Assembly: GCF_000635915.2 (NCBI RefSeq)
Contig: NZ_CP015614.1
Coordinates: forward strand, 1,781,501 to 1,845,500
Source of the DNA: Brevundimonas naejangsanensis
Lineage (GTDB): Bacteria > Pseudomonadota > Alphaproteobacteria > Caulobacterales > Caulobacteraceae
DNA length: 64,000 nt
Direction: 5' to 3'
Part shown: positions 18,036 through 27,463 of the stretch, piece after piece
Position numbering within the stretch: position 1 is the first letter of the stretch
How the letters are laid out: the number at the start of each line of letters is the position of its first letter
Translations under genes and position numbers: made by a program
The notes under the pieces: model-generated
What the model was told of the DNA's origin: nothing
The model's database searches: none
What the model saw: only the letters and a program-made list of their open reading frames with translations

Positions 18036-18725
18036 TCAGTTATTCAGATCCAGCGAATAGCCCGCCGAGCGTACGGTGCGGATCGGGTTGACCGTGCCTT
18101 CGACGTTCAGCGCCTTGCGCAGGCGGCCGACGTGGACGTCCACCGTGCGGGCCTCGACATAGACGTCCGAGCCCCAGACCGCATCCAGAAGCTGCTCACG
18201 GCTGAACACCCGGCCCGGATGTTTCAGGAAGTGATCCAAAAGGCGGAACTCCGTCGGCCCCAGGTGCACCTCGCGACCCGCACGGCTGACGCGGTGGGCG
18301 ACGCGGTCCATGATGATGTCGGCGTGGTTAACCCGGTCGTCGGCCAGGCCCGGGCGGATGCGACGCAGCACGGCGCGGATGCGCGCGGTCAGCTCCGTCA
18401 TCGAGAAGGGCTTGGTCATATAGTCGTCGGCGCCGGTGTCCAGGCCGCGCACGCGGTCCGTCTCCTCGCCGCGCGCGGTCAGCATGATGATCGGCAGGTT
18501 GCGCGTCTCGGCCCGGCCGCGGATGCGGCGGCAGACCTCGATGCCCGACAGCTTGGGCAGCATCCAATCCAGCAGGATCAGGTCGGGGGTGCGCTCCTCG
18601 ACCTGCAGCATCCCCTCCTCGCCGTCCGAGGCGACGGCCACGTCATAGCCTTCCTTCTCCAGATTATACTGAAGCAGGGTGGCCAGGGCGTCCTCGTCTT
18701 CCATCACCAGGATATAGGGTTGCAC
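18036..18725 (-). CDS. phoB: Phosphate regulon response regulator PhoB
   Basis: PhoB is the DNA-binding response regulator of phosphate starvation. The 229-residue protein has a receiver domain with the phosphoacceptor in LILLDWMLPK (about 52-61), T in the LTARGEE stretch and K in DYMTKPFS. An OmpR-type winged helix (about 130-229) follows, with the TVDVHVGRLRKAL recognition helix. It is the last gene of the pstC-pstA-pstB-phoU-phoB series and lies 44 bases after phoU. PhoR, its presumed kinase, starts the cluster. Confidence 0.95.
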   Translation of the reverse strand: MQPYILVMEDEDALATLLQYNLEKEGYDVAVASDGEEGMLQVEERTPDLILLDWMLPKLSGIEVCRRIRGRAETRNLPIIMLTARGEETDRVRGLDTGADDYMTKPFSMTELTARIRAVLRRIRPGLADDRVNHADIIMDRVAHRVSRAGREVHLGPTEFRLLDHFLKHPGRVFSREQLLDAVWGSDVYVEARTVDVHVGRLRKALNVEGTVNPIRTVRSAGYSLDLNN

Positions 18726-18769
18726 GTCAGCCTCTCCGGTTCGTCGAAGTCGTCAGCGATGTAGGGGGA

Positions 18770-19516
18770 TCAGTCGTCCGCCGCGTCGGGAGACGCAGAC
18801 AGATGCGGGGTCGGCGTCGGTTCTTCGCCGGGGCCGGGCACGGCCTTGGGCCGTTCGCCCAGCATTTCCTCGCCGGTGATCTCATAGTGGACCGTCTCGG
18901 CGATATTGGTCGCGTGGTCGCCGATCCGCTCCAGGTTCTTGGCCATGAACAGCAGGTGGGTGCAGGCCGTGATCGTGCGCGGGTCGCCCATCATGTAGGT
19001 GAGCAGTTCGCGGAACAGGGCGTTGTAGTGCTCGTCCACCTCGTCGTCGGTCTGCCAGACCGACAGGGCGCGCTCGATCTCCGAGGCCGTATAGGCGTCC
19101 AGCACGTCGCGCAGGCGGTTCGACACCAGCCGCCCCATCCGCTCGATGGAGCGGGTCAGCGGCTGCATCGGCTCGGCCTCGGCCAGGATCAGCGCCCGCT
19201 TGGCGATGTTCTTGGCCAGATCGCCGGTCCGCTCCAGGTCCGAGGCCAGCTTCATCGCCCCCAGCGTGCGGCGCAGGTCGCTGGCGACCGGCTGACGCAG
19301 GGCGATCAGGCGGATCGCCTTCTTCTCGATGTCGCGATGCAGGGCGTCCAGGCGGCTGTCGCGCTCGACCACCGCCCTGGCCAACGCCACGTCGCGGCGG
19401 GCGACGGATTCGATGGCGTCCGCCACCTGGGCCTCGGCCAGGCCGCCCATGCGGACCACCTCGGCCGTTAGCTGGTTCAGTTCGTCGCCGTAAGCCTTGA
19501 CCGTATGCTGGTTCAT
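18770..19516 (-). CDS. phoU: Phosphate signalling protein PhoU
   Basis: PhoU links the Pst transporter to PhoR and keeps PhoB off when phosphate is plentiful. The 248-residue all-helical protein shows both PhoU repeats, including the metal-binding ExxxD-type stretches (LASDLERTGDLAKNIAKRA near 92-110 and AKNLERIGDHATNIAE near 192-207). A short Pro-rich tail is extra. It sits 10 bases after pstB in the operon. Confidence 0.95.
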   Translation of the reverse strand: MNQHTVKAYGDELNQLTAEVVRMGGLAEAQVADAIESVARRDVALARAVVERDSRLDALHRDIEKKAIRLIALRQPVASDLRRTLGAMKLASDLERTGDLAKNIAKRALILAEAEPMQPLTRSIERMGRLVSNRLRDVLDAYTASEIERALSVWQTDDEVDEHYNALFRELLTYMMGDPRTITACTHLLFMAKNLERIGDHATNIAETVHYEITGEEMLGERPKAVPGPGEEPTPTPHLSASPDAADD

Positions 19517-19526
19517 CGTGGCGTCC

Positions 19527-20396
19527 TCAGCCGAAGCGGCCGGTGATGTAGTCGAGCGTGCGCCGCTCGCGCGGGTTGGTGAAGATCTCTTCGGTGTCGC
19601 CGGTCTCGACCAGCTTGCCCATGTGGAAGAAGGCCGTGCGCTGCGACACGCGGGCCGCCTGGGCCATGGAGTGGGTGACGATGACGATGCAGTAGCGTTC
19701 GCGCAGTTCGTCGATCAGTTCCTCGATCTTGGCCGTGGCGATCGGGTCCAGCGCCGAGCAGGGCTCGTCCATCAGGATGACTTCGGGCTCGACCGCGATG
19801 GCGCGGGCGATGACCAGGCGCTGCTGCTGACCGCCCGACAGGCCGGTGCCCGGCGAGTGCAGGCGGTCGGCGACCTCGTCCCACAGGCCCGCGCGCTTCA
19901 GCGCCTTCTGCACGATCTCGTCCATCTCGGCCTTGGACGAGGCCAGACCATGAATCTTGGGCCCGTAGGCGACGTTTTCATAGATGGTCTTGGGGAAGGG
20001 GTTCGGCTTCTGGAACACCATGCCGACCTGGGCGCGCAGCAGCACCGGATCGATCTTGCGGTCATTGATATCGCCGCCGTCCATCTCGATGCGGCCGGTC
20101 ACGCGGGCGCCAGGGATGGTGTCGTTCATGCGGTTCATCGTCCGCAGGAAGGTCGACTTGCCGCAACCCGACGGCCCGATAAGCGCCGTCACCGTCTTGT
20201 CCGGGATGTCCAGCGAGACGTCGAACAGAGCCTGCTTGTCGCCGTAGAAGACGCTGACGTCGCGCGCGGCGATCTTGATGGGCCCCAGCGGCGCCGAGGC
20301 GTGGGCGCCGACCGTCGGCGCGGTCGTCAGGGTGGCGGGCTCGGAGGCGCCGCCGTTCGAGGCGCCTTCGGGAGCGCGGAGGATGGGGGACTTCAT
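19527..20396 (-). CDS. pstB: Phosphate ABC transporter ATP-binding protein
   Basis: PstB hydrolyses ATP to drive phosphate import through PstCA. The 289-residue protein has Walker [10 protein letters not shown], the signature LSGGQQQRL, Walker [15 protein letters not shown] and the H-loop IVTHSM. A glycine/alanine-rich N-terminal extension of about 35 residues precedes the core. The ATG at 20396 lies five bases after the pstA stop; a GTG four codons upstream overlaps pstA and is an alternative. Confidence 0.96.
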   Translation of the reverse strand: MKSPILRAPEGASNGGASEPATLTTAPTVGAHASAPLGPIKIAARDVSVFYGDKQALFDVSLDIPDKTVTALIGPSGCGKSTFLRTMNRMNDTIPGARVTGRIEMDGGDINDRKIDPVLLRAQVGMVFQKPNPFPKTIYENVAYGPKIHGLASSKAEMDEIVQKALKRAGLWDEVADRLHSPGTGLSGGQQQRLVIARAIAVEPEVILMDEPCSALDPIATAKIEELIDELRERYCIVIVTHSMAQAARVSQRTAFFHMGKLVETGDTEEIFTNPRERRTLDYITGRFG

Positions 20397-20401
20397 AGGA
20401 T

Positions 20402-21697
20402 TTACCACCGGCGTTCGAAGCGACGGCGCAGCAGGACTGCGGCGGCGTTCATGACGATCATGAAGGCGAGAAGGACAAGGATGGCGGCCGCCGTCCGTTC
20501 ATGGAAGGCGCGCTCGGAGGCGTTCTCCCAGATGTAGATCAGCGACGGCAGGGCGCCGACGGGCTCGTCGATGGCGTGCGGCACGCCCGGCACGAAACTG
20601 ATCATGCCGATCAGCAGCAGGGGCGCCGTCTCGCCCAGGGCGTGGGCCATGGAGATGATCGCGCCGGTCATCACGCCGGGCATGGCTAGCGGCAGGACGT
20701 GGCCGAACACCGTCTGGGTGCGGCTGGCGCCCATGGCCAGGGCCGCTTCGCGGATCGACGGCGGCACCGCCTTCAGCGACGAACGGGTGGCGATGATGAT
20801 GGTCGGCAGAGCCATCAGCGCCAGCACCAGACCCCCGACCAGCGGACTGGCCCTGGGCAGGTGCAGGAAGTTGATGAACAGCGCCAGACCCAGCAGGCCG
20901 TAGACGATGGACGGCACGGCGGCCAGATTGTTGATGTTGACCTCGATGATCGCCGTGATGCGGTTGCGCGGCGAATATTCCTCCAGCCAGACGGCGGCGC
21001 CGACGCCGACCGGAATGGCGATCAGGGCCGTCACCATCAGCATCAGGGCCGAACCGACCACGGCGCCCAGCAGGCCCGCCAGTTCCGGCTGGGTCGAGTC
21101 GCCCTTGGTGAACAGGGCGGAGTTGAAGTGGGCGCGGATGGCGCCCGAGGCCTTCATCTTGTCCAGCCAGTCCATCTGCGCATCGGAGACGCGGCGCTGG
21201 TCCTCGGGCTGATCGCGGGTGATCTTGCCCTTCAGATACATCTCGGCGTCGTCAGACAGCGGGGCGGCGACGGGCACGGTCTGGCCCAGCAGGCTGGGCT
21301 GGCGCGCGATCATCTTGGCGGCCTGGAACTTCAGTTCCGAAGACAGCAGGGCCTTCATAGCCGAGGCTCTGGTCCCCTGATCGTCGTCCTGAACGCCCAG
21401 GCGGCGGATCTGCTGCTCGGCGACGATCTGCTCGAAATTGGCGCCCTGCGGATAGGAACGGTCGATCCGCGCCGGATCCATATAGACCGGCAGGGTCACG
21501 GTGTGGGCGTAGAAGGCGGTGTAGCCCTGGGTGACGATGCTGCCGAGCAGGATCACCAGGAAGGCAAGCGCCACGCCGATGGCCGCACGGCCGTACCAGC
21601 GGAAGCGCGTCTCGCGCGCATAGCGGGCGCGCAGCCGGGCCTTCAGGCGCTGGGTGCGCGGGCTGACGCCGGTCATGGGGGAAGCCGCGTCAGTCAT
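20402..21697 (-). CDS. pstA: Phosphate ABC transporter permease PstA
   Basis: PstA is one of the two inner-membrane subunits of the high-affinity phosphate importer. At 431 residues it is longer than the E. coli protein because of a periplasmic insert (about 65-215) between the first helix and the permease core. The core has the EAA loop [24 protein letters not shown] near 318-341. The gene overlaps pstC by eight bases. Confidence 0.94.
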   Translation of the reverse strand: MTDAASPMTGVSPRTQRLKARLRARYARETRFRWYGRAAIGVALAFLVILLGSIVTQGYTAFYAHTVTLPVYMDPARIDRSYPQGANFEQIVAEQQIRRLGVQDDDQGTRASAMKALLSSELKFQAAKMIARQPSLLGQTVPVAAPLSDDAEMYLKGKITRDQPEDQRRVSDAQMDWLDKMKASGAIRAHFNSALFTKGDSTQPELAGLLGAVVGSALMLMVTALIAIPVGVGAAVWLEEYSPRNRITAIIEVNINNLAAVPSIVYGLLGLALFINFLHLPRASPLVGGLVLALMALPTIIIATRSSLKAVPPSIREAALAMGASRTQTVFGHVLPLAMPGVMTGAIISMAHALGETAPLLLIGMISFVPGVPHAIDEPVGALPSLIYIWENASERAFHERTAAAILVLLAFMIVMNAAAVLLRRRFERRW

Positions 21698-23120
21698 ACT
21701 GTTCCCGGTAGGCTTGCACGATACGCATGGCGACGATGTTCAGCAGCAGGGTGACGACGAACAGCGTCAGGCCCAGGCCGAAGGCGGCCAGCGTCTTGGG
21801 ACTGTTGAACTCCTGGTCGCCGGTCAGCAGGGTGACGATCTGGACGGTGACCGTGGTGACCGTCTCCAGCGGGTTCAGGGTCAGATTGGCGGCCAGGCCC
21901 GCCGCCATGGTCACGATCATGGTCTCGCCGATGGCGCGCGACACGGCCAGCAGCAGGGCGCCGGCGATGCCCGGCAGGGCGGCGGGCAGAAGCACCTTCT
22001 TGACCGTCTCGGACTTGGTGGCGCCCATGGCGTAGGACCCGTCGCGCAGGGACTGCGGCACGGCGTTCAGGATGTCGTCGGACAGGGAGCTGACGAAGGG
22101 GATCAGCATGATCCCCATGACCGCCCCCGCCACCAGAGCCATCTGGTTCTGCACCAGCGACAGGTAGACGCCGAGGCCGTTCAACGGCCCGCCGATCAGC
22201 AGGTCGCCAATGCCGTTGAAGAAAACGCGCAGAGCCGGTCCCACGGTCAGGGCGGCGAAGAAGCCGTAGACCACGGTCGGCACGCCCGCGAGAACCTCAA
22301 GCGCAGGCTTGACCAGGGCGCGGGTCTTACGCCCCGAATACTCCGACAGGTAGACGGCCGAGAACAGGCCGATCGGCGCCGCCACCGCCATCGCGATCAG
22401 CATGATCAGGAAGGTGCCTGCGAACAGGGGCACGGCCCCGAAGGCGCCCGACGATCCGACCTGATCGGCGCGAATGGCGATCTGCGGGCTCCACTTGGTC
22501 CCGAACAGGAACTCGGTGATCGGCACCATGCTGAAGAAACGCAGCGAATCGATCACCAGCGAGAAGATGATGCCCAGCGTCGTCAGCACCGCCACCGCCG
22601 AACAGGCGAACAGGACGCCGGTGATCCAGCCCTCGACCTTGTTGCGCGCGCGCAGGTCCGGGCGGATGCGGGTGAAGACGAACAGGCCGCCCAGCACCGC
22701 GGCGATCAGGGCGGCGACGCCCCCGCCCCAGCTCAGGGTCGCGGCGATGCGGTGGGCGCGACGGCCCTCGGCCGGCAGCTCCTCGGCGTAGGGCGCGGGC
22801 CAGATCTGGCGCGCCTCCTGCCCCGCCCCGACCAGGCGGGCGTCGGCGAAGAAGGCCTCGCGGCGGAAGGGCTCAAGCTGAGCGACGCTGTCCGGCGCGC
22901 CCGCCCGCATCATCTGCTGCTCGATCGAGGTCGAGAAGACCGAGGCGGCGATCAGCATGGCCAGCGCCGGCGCCCCGACCCAGATCAGGGCGTAAAGCCC
23001 ATGTTGGCCAGGCCGCGAATGCGACTTCGCGCCTCGGCTCCGACGCACGGCCAGCGCCCGCCCGGCCACATAGGCCATGACGACGAAGGCGATCAGCAGC
23101 AGCAGGAAAATCCAGATCAT
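21690..23120 (-). CDS. pstC: Phosphate ABC transporter permease PstC
   Basis: PstC pairs with PstA in the phosphate importer. The 476-residue protein has N-terminal helices, a large DUF3333-like insert and a C-terminal permease domain. The domain includes the EAA loop SYAMGATKSETVKKVLLPAALPGI near 361-384. It is the first transporter gene after phoR and is preceded by a 181-base gap with a likely Pho box. No pstS gene for the periplasmic binding protein is present in the window. Confidence 0.94.
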   Translation of the reverse strand: MIWIFLLLLIAFVVMAYVAGRALAVRRSRGAKSHSRPGQHGLYALIWVGAPALAMLIAASVFSTSIEQQMMRAGAPDSVAQLEPFRREAFFADARLVGAGQEARQIWPAPYAEELPAEGRRAHRIAATLSWGGGVAALIAAVLGGLFVFTRIRPDLRARNKVEGWITGVLFACSAVAVLTTLGIIFSLVIDSLRFFSMVPITEFLFGTKWSPQIAIRADQVGSSGAFGAVPLFAGTFLIMLIAMAVAAPIGLFSAVYLSEYSGRKTRALVKPALEVLAGVPTVVYGFFAALTVGPALRVFFNGIGDLLIGGPLNGLGVYLSLVQNQMALVAGAVMGIMLIPFVSSLSDDILNAVPQSLRDGSYAMGATKSETVKKVLLPAALPGIAGALLLAVSRAIGETMIVTMAAGLAANLTLNPLETVTTVTVQIVTLLTGDQEFNSPKTLAAFGLGLTLFVVTLLLNIVAMRIVQAYREQYD

Positions 23121-23205
23121 CCGGTCCGATCAGCGCAGGAATCGACAAACGCGCCGGGCGCGGTGCGTTTCGGCCGGGAAACTGCCTGCGATACGTCAGC
23201 GGATT

Positions 23206-23223
23206 AAGACGGCTGGATGACAG
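23206..23223 (-). promoter_or_regulatory. Putative Pho box upstream of pstC
   Basis: On the minus strand the sequence reads CTGTCAT, four bases, CCGTCTT. This fits the two 7-base direct repeats of a PhoB site with a four-base spacer; the first is a perfect match to CTGTCAT and the second matches 5 of 7. It lies 86 bases upstream of the pstC start. A weaker, similar pair (CCGTCAC-AGGA-CTGCGAC) lies about 25 bases further upstream. Confidence 0.6.
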
Positions 23224-23301
23224 TTATGTTACGGCGCAGGTCCGTCATGTCGCAGTCCTGTGACGGTGAATCCGCAAACGCCCGGATTTCCTTCGCTTCC
23301 G

Positions 23302-24699
23302 TCAGCTTTCAGAGGTCGGAGCCAGCGGGAAACAGGCCGCAAAGATAGCCCCCTGTCCCGGCGCGCTGTCCACAGACAGGCCGCCTCGGTGGCGAATGAT
23401 GATGTGCCGGACAATGGCCAGGCCCAGGCCCGTGCCCTGACGATCGCCGCTTTTCTGTCCCTCGACACGATAGAAGCGCTCGGTCAGGCGCGGCAGATGC
23501 TCGCGCGCCATCCCTGGCCCGTGATCGCGTACGGTGACCACGGCGTAGCGCTGCCCGGCCTCGCGGTCCGGCGTGGCCAGCGACAGGCGGTTGCCCTCGG
23601 CCATCCGGCTCGACATGGCCTCGTCCAGCGTGCGGTCGATCTCGATGCCGACCTCTATGGTTCCGCCCGCGCTGGAGTACTTAAGGGCGTTGTCGATCAG
23701 GTTCTGCACCACCTGGGCGATCTCGTCCCGGTCGCCGGTCACGGCGGAGCCGCCGTGCGGCAGTTCCGCCTTGATCGTCACTTGGCGCTCGCGCGAGATG
23801 ACGCTGACCGCATCGACCACGTCAGCCGTCGCCCGCGCCAGATTGACCCGGCCCAGCGGCGCGATGTGTTCGTTCAGTTCGATCCGGCTCAGCGACAGCA
23901 GGTCGGCCACCAGACGCCGCATCCGGTCGGCCTGCACCGCCATGATGTCGAGGAATTTGTCGCGCGCCTTGGGGTCGTCCTTGGCGTGGCCCTTCAGCGT
24001 CTCGATGAAGCCTGACAGCGAGGCCAGAGGGGTCCGCAATTCGTGGCTGGCGTTGGCCAGGAAGTCTACGCGCATCTTCTCCATGCGCCGCACGTCGGTC
24101 TCGTCGCGCAGGGCCAGCAGGGCCAGGGCGCCGCCGCCCCAGTCGTTCGCCTCGCGCGCGGGAAGCGGCCGGATCAGGGCGCGCCAGTGCCGTTCCTGAG
24201 CGCCGCCGCCGACATATTCCACCGCCCCCGCCACACCCTCGAACAGGGCGTCATCCACCGCTTCCAGAACGCGCGGCTCGCGGATCACCGAGACCAGCAG
24301 CCCCGCGCCGGTCCCGCCCAGCCGAAACAGTTCGCGCGCCGCAGCATTGGCCAGGGCGATGCGGCGCCCGGCGATATCGTCCGCCTCGCCGCCGCTGATG
24401 ATGAACAGAGGATCGTCCAGCGCTTCGAACACATCGCCCAGCAAAGCCGCGTCCGGCCCCAGGTCCACGGCGCCGCCGTCCAGCTCGGAAATATCCACCG
24501 GCGCCGGGGGCGTCCGGTTGACCAGCCAGGTCGCCAGAATCACCGCCGCCGCGCCCGCCGCCAGCCAACCGGCCAATTCCGGCTTCATCACCGCCAGCAC
24601 CGCCATGACCAGGACCGCCACGCCGCCGCTGGCGCCCGCCGTCCAGAGCCGGGACGTCGCCGTAGGGGCTACGGGTGATAGCGGATGCTCATAAGGCAT
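23302..24699 (-). CDS. phoR: Phosphate regulon sensor histidine kinase PhoR
   Basis: PhoR senses Pst/PhoU status and phosphorylates PhoB. The 465-residue protein has two N-terminal membrane helices (about 24-40 and 43-60) and a PAS-like region (about 85-190). The HisKA domain follows with NASHELRTPLASLSGF near 215-230, then a HATPase domain with the QNLIDNALKYS N-box, DHGPGMA and GTGLGLAIV. It is separated from pstC by 181 bases that contain a Pho box, so the transporter genes probably have their own induced promoter. It is divergent from a hybrid MHYT kinase. Confidence 0.93.
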   Translation of the reverse strand: MPYEHPLSPVAPTATSRLWTAGASGGVAVLVMAVLAVMKPELAGWLAAGAAAVILATWLVNRTPPAPVDISELDGGAVDLGPDAALLGDVFEALDDPLFIISGGEADDIAGRRIALANAAARELFRLGGTGAGLLVSVIREPRVLEAVDDALFEGVAGAVEYVGGGAQERHWRALIRPLPAREANDWGGGALALLALRDETDVRRMEKMRVDFLANASHELRTPLASLSGFIETLKGHAKDDPKARDKFLDIMAVQADRMRRLVADLLSLSRIELNEHIAPLGRVNLARATADVVDAVSVISRERQVTIKAELPHGGSAVTGDRDEIAQVVQNLIDNALKYSSAGGTIEVGIEIDRTLDEAMSSRMAEGNRLSLATPDREAGQRYAVVTVRDHGPGMAREHLPRLTERFYRVEGQKSGDRQGTGLGLAIVRHIIIRHRGGLSVDSAPGQGAIFAACFPLAPTSES

Positions 24700-24853
24700 G
24701 GTGATCGACGTTATCTCATTCTTCAGCAGACCGACGTTAGGATGCTGGACTTGGGGGCGCCGAGTCGCACGACGTCAAACGACACTAACGGCGTTTCTTC
24801 ACGGATTTACGGCGGATTTTTCAACAGTTTTCGGAGCAAGCGGAACACAGGCC

Positions 24854-27196
24854 ATGAGGACCGTCATCAGTTGCCTCGTCAATGATCACGACTGGCGCCT
24901 GCTCCCGGTCGCCATACTGGTCTGCCTGTTCAGTCTGGCGACCGCCTTCGTGCTGGCCGACCGGGCGCGTCGCGTGGCGCGGCGCTCGCGCCTGCCCTAC
25001 ATGGCGGCGGCGGCGCTGGTGGGCGGCCTGGGAGTGTGGAGCACCCATTTCATCGCCATGCAGGCTTATGACGCCGGCGTGCCGGTGCGCTACGACCCGG
25101 CCGAAACGCTGTTGTCGCTGGCCGTCATCATCCTGGCTCTGGGCGCCAGCATCAGCCTGGGTTTCGCAGCCCTGGGTTCGCGCCACCGTTCAATCTTCAC
25201 CTTGGGACGCCGCGCGCCGGGCGGCCTCCTTCCAGCGGTGACCGCAGGTTTCGGCGTCGCCGCCATGCATTTCGTGGGCATGGACGCCGTGCGCCTGTCC
25301 GGCGCCGTCATTGTCTGGAACCTGCCTCTGGCGATAGCGGCCGTCGCCGGCGGGGTCGCCATTTTCGCCTCCATCGCCTTCCTGCCCTCATGGCGCGACT
25401 GGCGGGCGCTGGCGGGCGGAACCGGCATTGCGGCGCTGGGCGTCTGCTGGCTGCATTTCGTCGGCATGAGCGCAGCCGCCGTCACCCCGGCGCCCGGCGT
25501 GCTGCTGCCCGAAGCCGCCGCCTCGGCCCGGCTCATCGGCCTGTGGACGATGATCGGCGTCGGCCTGACGGTGCTGATCGCCGCCTTCCTGACCGGCATG
25601 ATGTGGTGGTCGCGCCGCAGCGTGCTGGGGCAGGTGCTGGAGGCGATTCACGCCATGCCCGACGGTCTGGGCGTCTATGACGCCGACGACCGGCTGCAAA
25701 TCTGGAACCAGCGGTATCTGGATATCAGCCCGCATCTAACCAGCGCGTTGAAAGTCGGCGTCTCGTTTGAAGAACTTCTCGACATCGGCCTGAAGGCGGG
25801 CGTCTATCCCGAGGCTGTCGGCCGCGAACGCGCCTGGGCCGCCGAACGACTGGCCCAACGCCGCAATCCACAGGGCCCGCGCGAGCTTCAGGTCGGCGAT
25901 CGATGGCTGCGCGTCCAGGACCGTCGCACCACCGGCGGCGGCCTGGTCACCGTCTGTTCGGACATCACCGACATGATCCGCAGCGCCGAAGCCCTGGCGG
26001 AGGCGCGCGACGCCGCCGAAACCGCCAACCGCGCCAAGAGCCGCTTCCTGGCCAATATGAGCCACGAGATCCGCACGCCCCTTAACGGCGTCATCGGCGT
26101 GGCCCAGGCGCTGGCGCGAACGGAACTGAGCGCCGCCCAGCATGAGATGCTGGACCTGGTCCAGTCGTCCAGCCGCACCCTGCAGACCCTGCTCAGCGAC
26201 ATTCTGGACCTGGCCCGGATCGAGTCCGGACGGCTGGACCTGAAGGAGGAAGCCTTTGATCTGGCCCGCGTCGTCGAAGAAGCCGCCCTGCTCTACGCCG
26301 CCGCCGCGCGCGACAAGGGCCTGCAGTTCATCGTCGAGGTGGCGCCCGAAGCCCGCGCCTGGGTCATGGGAGACCCCGTTCGACTGAAACAGGTGCTGAC
26401 CAATCTGGTCTCCAATGCGGTCAAATTCACAACCTCCGGCTTCGTCAGCCTGACCGTCGACGCCGCCCCGGCGCAGGGGCCTCAGACCCTGCGCTTCGTC
26501 GTGCAGGACACCGGCATCGGCTTTGACGCTCCAACTCGCGATCGCCTGTTCAACCGCTTTGAACAGGCCGACGGGGACATCACCCGCCATTATGGCGGGT
26601 CCGGCCTGGGGCTGGCGATTTCCCGCGATCTGGCGGCCATGATGGGCGGCGACCTGGACTGCGAGAGCGAACCGGGCGCGGGCGCCGCCTTCATCCTGAC
26701 CCTGCCGTGGCGCGAGGTCGCCGCGCCCGATACCGCCGCGCCCGCCTCCCTGCCGCAGGCCTGCGAGCCGCAGGCTTGCGACCCGGCCCCGCGCCGCCTG
26801 CGCATCCTCGCCGCCGATGATCACCCCACAAACCGCAGGGTGGTCGAACTGATCCTCGACCCGTCCCTCGTCGACCTGGTCTCCGTCGAGAACGGCGCCG
26901 AAGCGGTCGAGACCTATAGGGCCCAGACCTTCGATCTGGTGCTGATGGACATGCAGATGCCCGTCATGGACGGCGTGACCGCCGTGCGTGAAATCCGCCT
27001 GCATGAGGCGGTCCTTGGCCTTACGCCCACGCCCATCGTCATGCTGACGGCCAACGCCTTGCCGGAACATCTGGAGCAGGCTCTGGTCGCCGGCGCCGAC
27101 CGGCATATGGCCAAGCCGTTCAGCGTCGAGACGCTGCTTTCCACTGTCGCCGAGCTGACCGCGCAAACGCCTCAGGCCGCGGAAGCCGCGGCCTGA
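24854..27196 (+). CDS. MHYT-domain hybrid sensor histidine kinase
   Basis: This 780-residue membrane kinase starts with seven hydrophobic helices (about 15-253). They contain three MHYT-type motifs: THFIAMQAY near 64, MHFVGMDAV near 138 and LHFVGMSAA near 200. Proteins with this domain have been proposed to sense diatomic gases or redox state through bound metal. A PAS-like domain (about 262-375), HisKA with H404 in NMSHEIRTPL, HATPase (GSGLGLAIS) and a C-terminal receiver (DLVLMDMQMPVMDG) follow. No output domain is present, so signalling must pass to another protein. The ATG at 24854 places the first helix correctly. It diverges from phoR, but any functional link is untested. Confidence 0.92.
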   Translation: MRTVISCLVNDHDWRLLPVAILVCLFSLATAFVLADRARRVARRSRLPYMAAAALVGGLGVWSTHFIAMQAYDAGVPVRYDPAETLLSLAVIILALGASISLGFAALGSRHRSIFTLGRRAPGGLLPAVTAGFGVAAMHFVGMDAVRLSGAVIVWNLPLAIAAVAGGVAIFASIAFLPSWRDWRALAGGTGIAALGVCWLHFVGMSAAAVTPAPGVLLPEAAASARLIGLWTMIGVGLTVLIAAFLTGMMWWSRRSVLGQVLEAIHAMPDGLGVYDADDRLQIWNQRYLDISPHLTSALKVGVSFEELLDIGLKAGVYPEAVGRERAWAAERLAQRRNPQGPRELQVGDRWLRVQDRRTTGGGLVTVCSDITDMIRSAEALAEARDAAETANRAKSRFLANMSHEIRTPLNGVIGVAQALARTELSAAQHEMLDLVQSSSRTLQTLLSDILDLARIESGRLDLKEEAFDLARVVEEAALLYAAAARDKGLQFIVEVAPEARAWVMGDPVRLKQVLTNLVSNAVKFTTSGFVSLTVDAAPAQGPQTLRFVVQDTGIGFDAPTRDRLFNRFEQADGDITRHYGGSGLGLAISRDLAAMMGGDLDCESEPGAGAAFILTLPWREVAAPDTAAPASLPQACEPQACDPAPRRLRILAADDHPTNRRVVELILDPSLVDLVSVENGAEAVETYRAQTFDLVLMDMQMPVMDGVTAVREIRLHEAVLGLTPTPIVMLTANALPEHLEQALVAGADRHMAKPFSVETLLSTVAELTAQTPQAAEAAA

Positions 27197-27224
27197 GATC
27201 GCCTACAGTCAATGGCGACAGCCC

Positions 27225-27434
27225 CTATTCGTAGCCGTGCGCCGCTTCATTGATGACCTGGCTGGGCATAGACGAGAAATCCACGCTCAGCGGCCGGGCG
27301 GCCTTGGACTGGAACGTCCTGATGACGTGCTCCAGACGGCGGCGCGCCTCTCGCTCGCCCTCGCCTGATCCGTCGAGCCCCAGCGGGGCCAGACAGAAGT
27401 CGATGATGGCCTGTGGTCTGGTCAACGGTTCCAT
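27225..27434 (-). CDS. Small 69-residue protein downstream of aceA
   Basis: I do not recognise this protein. It is soluble, with a charged, Arg/Glu-rich helix in the middle (GEREARRRLEHVIRTFQSK) and no Cys pair or membrane segment. The ATG at 27434 has a good AGGAAAGG ribosome site and lies 29 bases after the aceA stop on the same strand, so it is probably co-transcribed with isocitrate lyase. Coding status is supported by the ribosome site and position, not by homology. Confidence 0.62.
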   Translation of the reverse strand: MEPLTRPQAIIDFCLAPLGLDGSGEGEREARRRLEHVIRTFQSKAARPLSVDFSSMPSQVINEAAHGYE

Positions 27435-27463
27435 AGGGTTTCCTTTCCTGTGAAGTCTGGAAC

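Noticed and set aside
21654..23207. Plus-strand frame opposite pstC
   Set aside because: pstC is certain, and the frame is a run of His, Arg, Gln and Gly without protein features.
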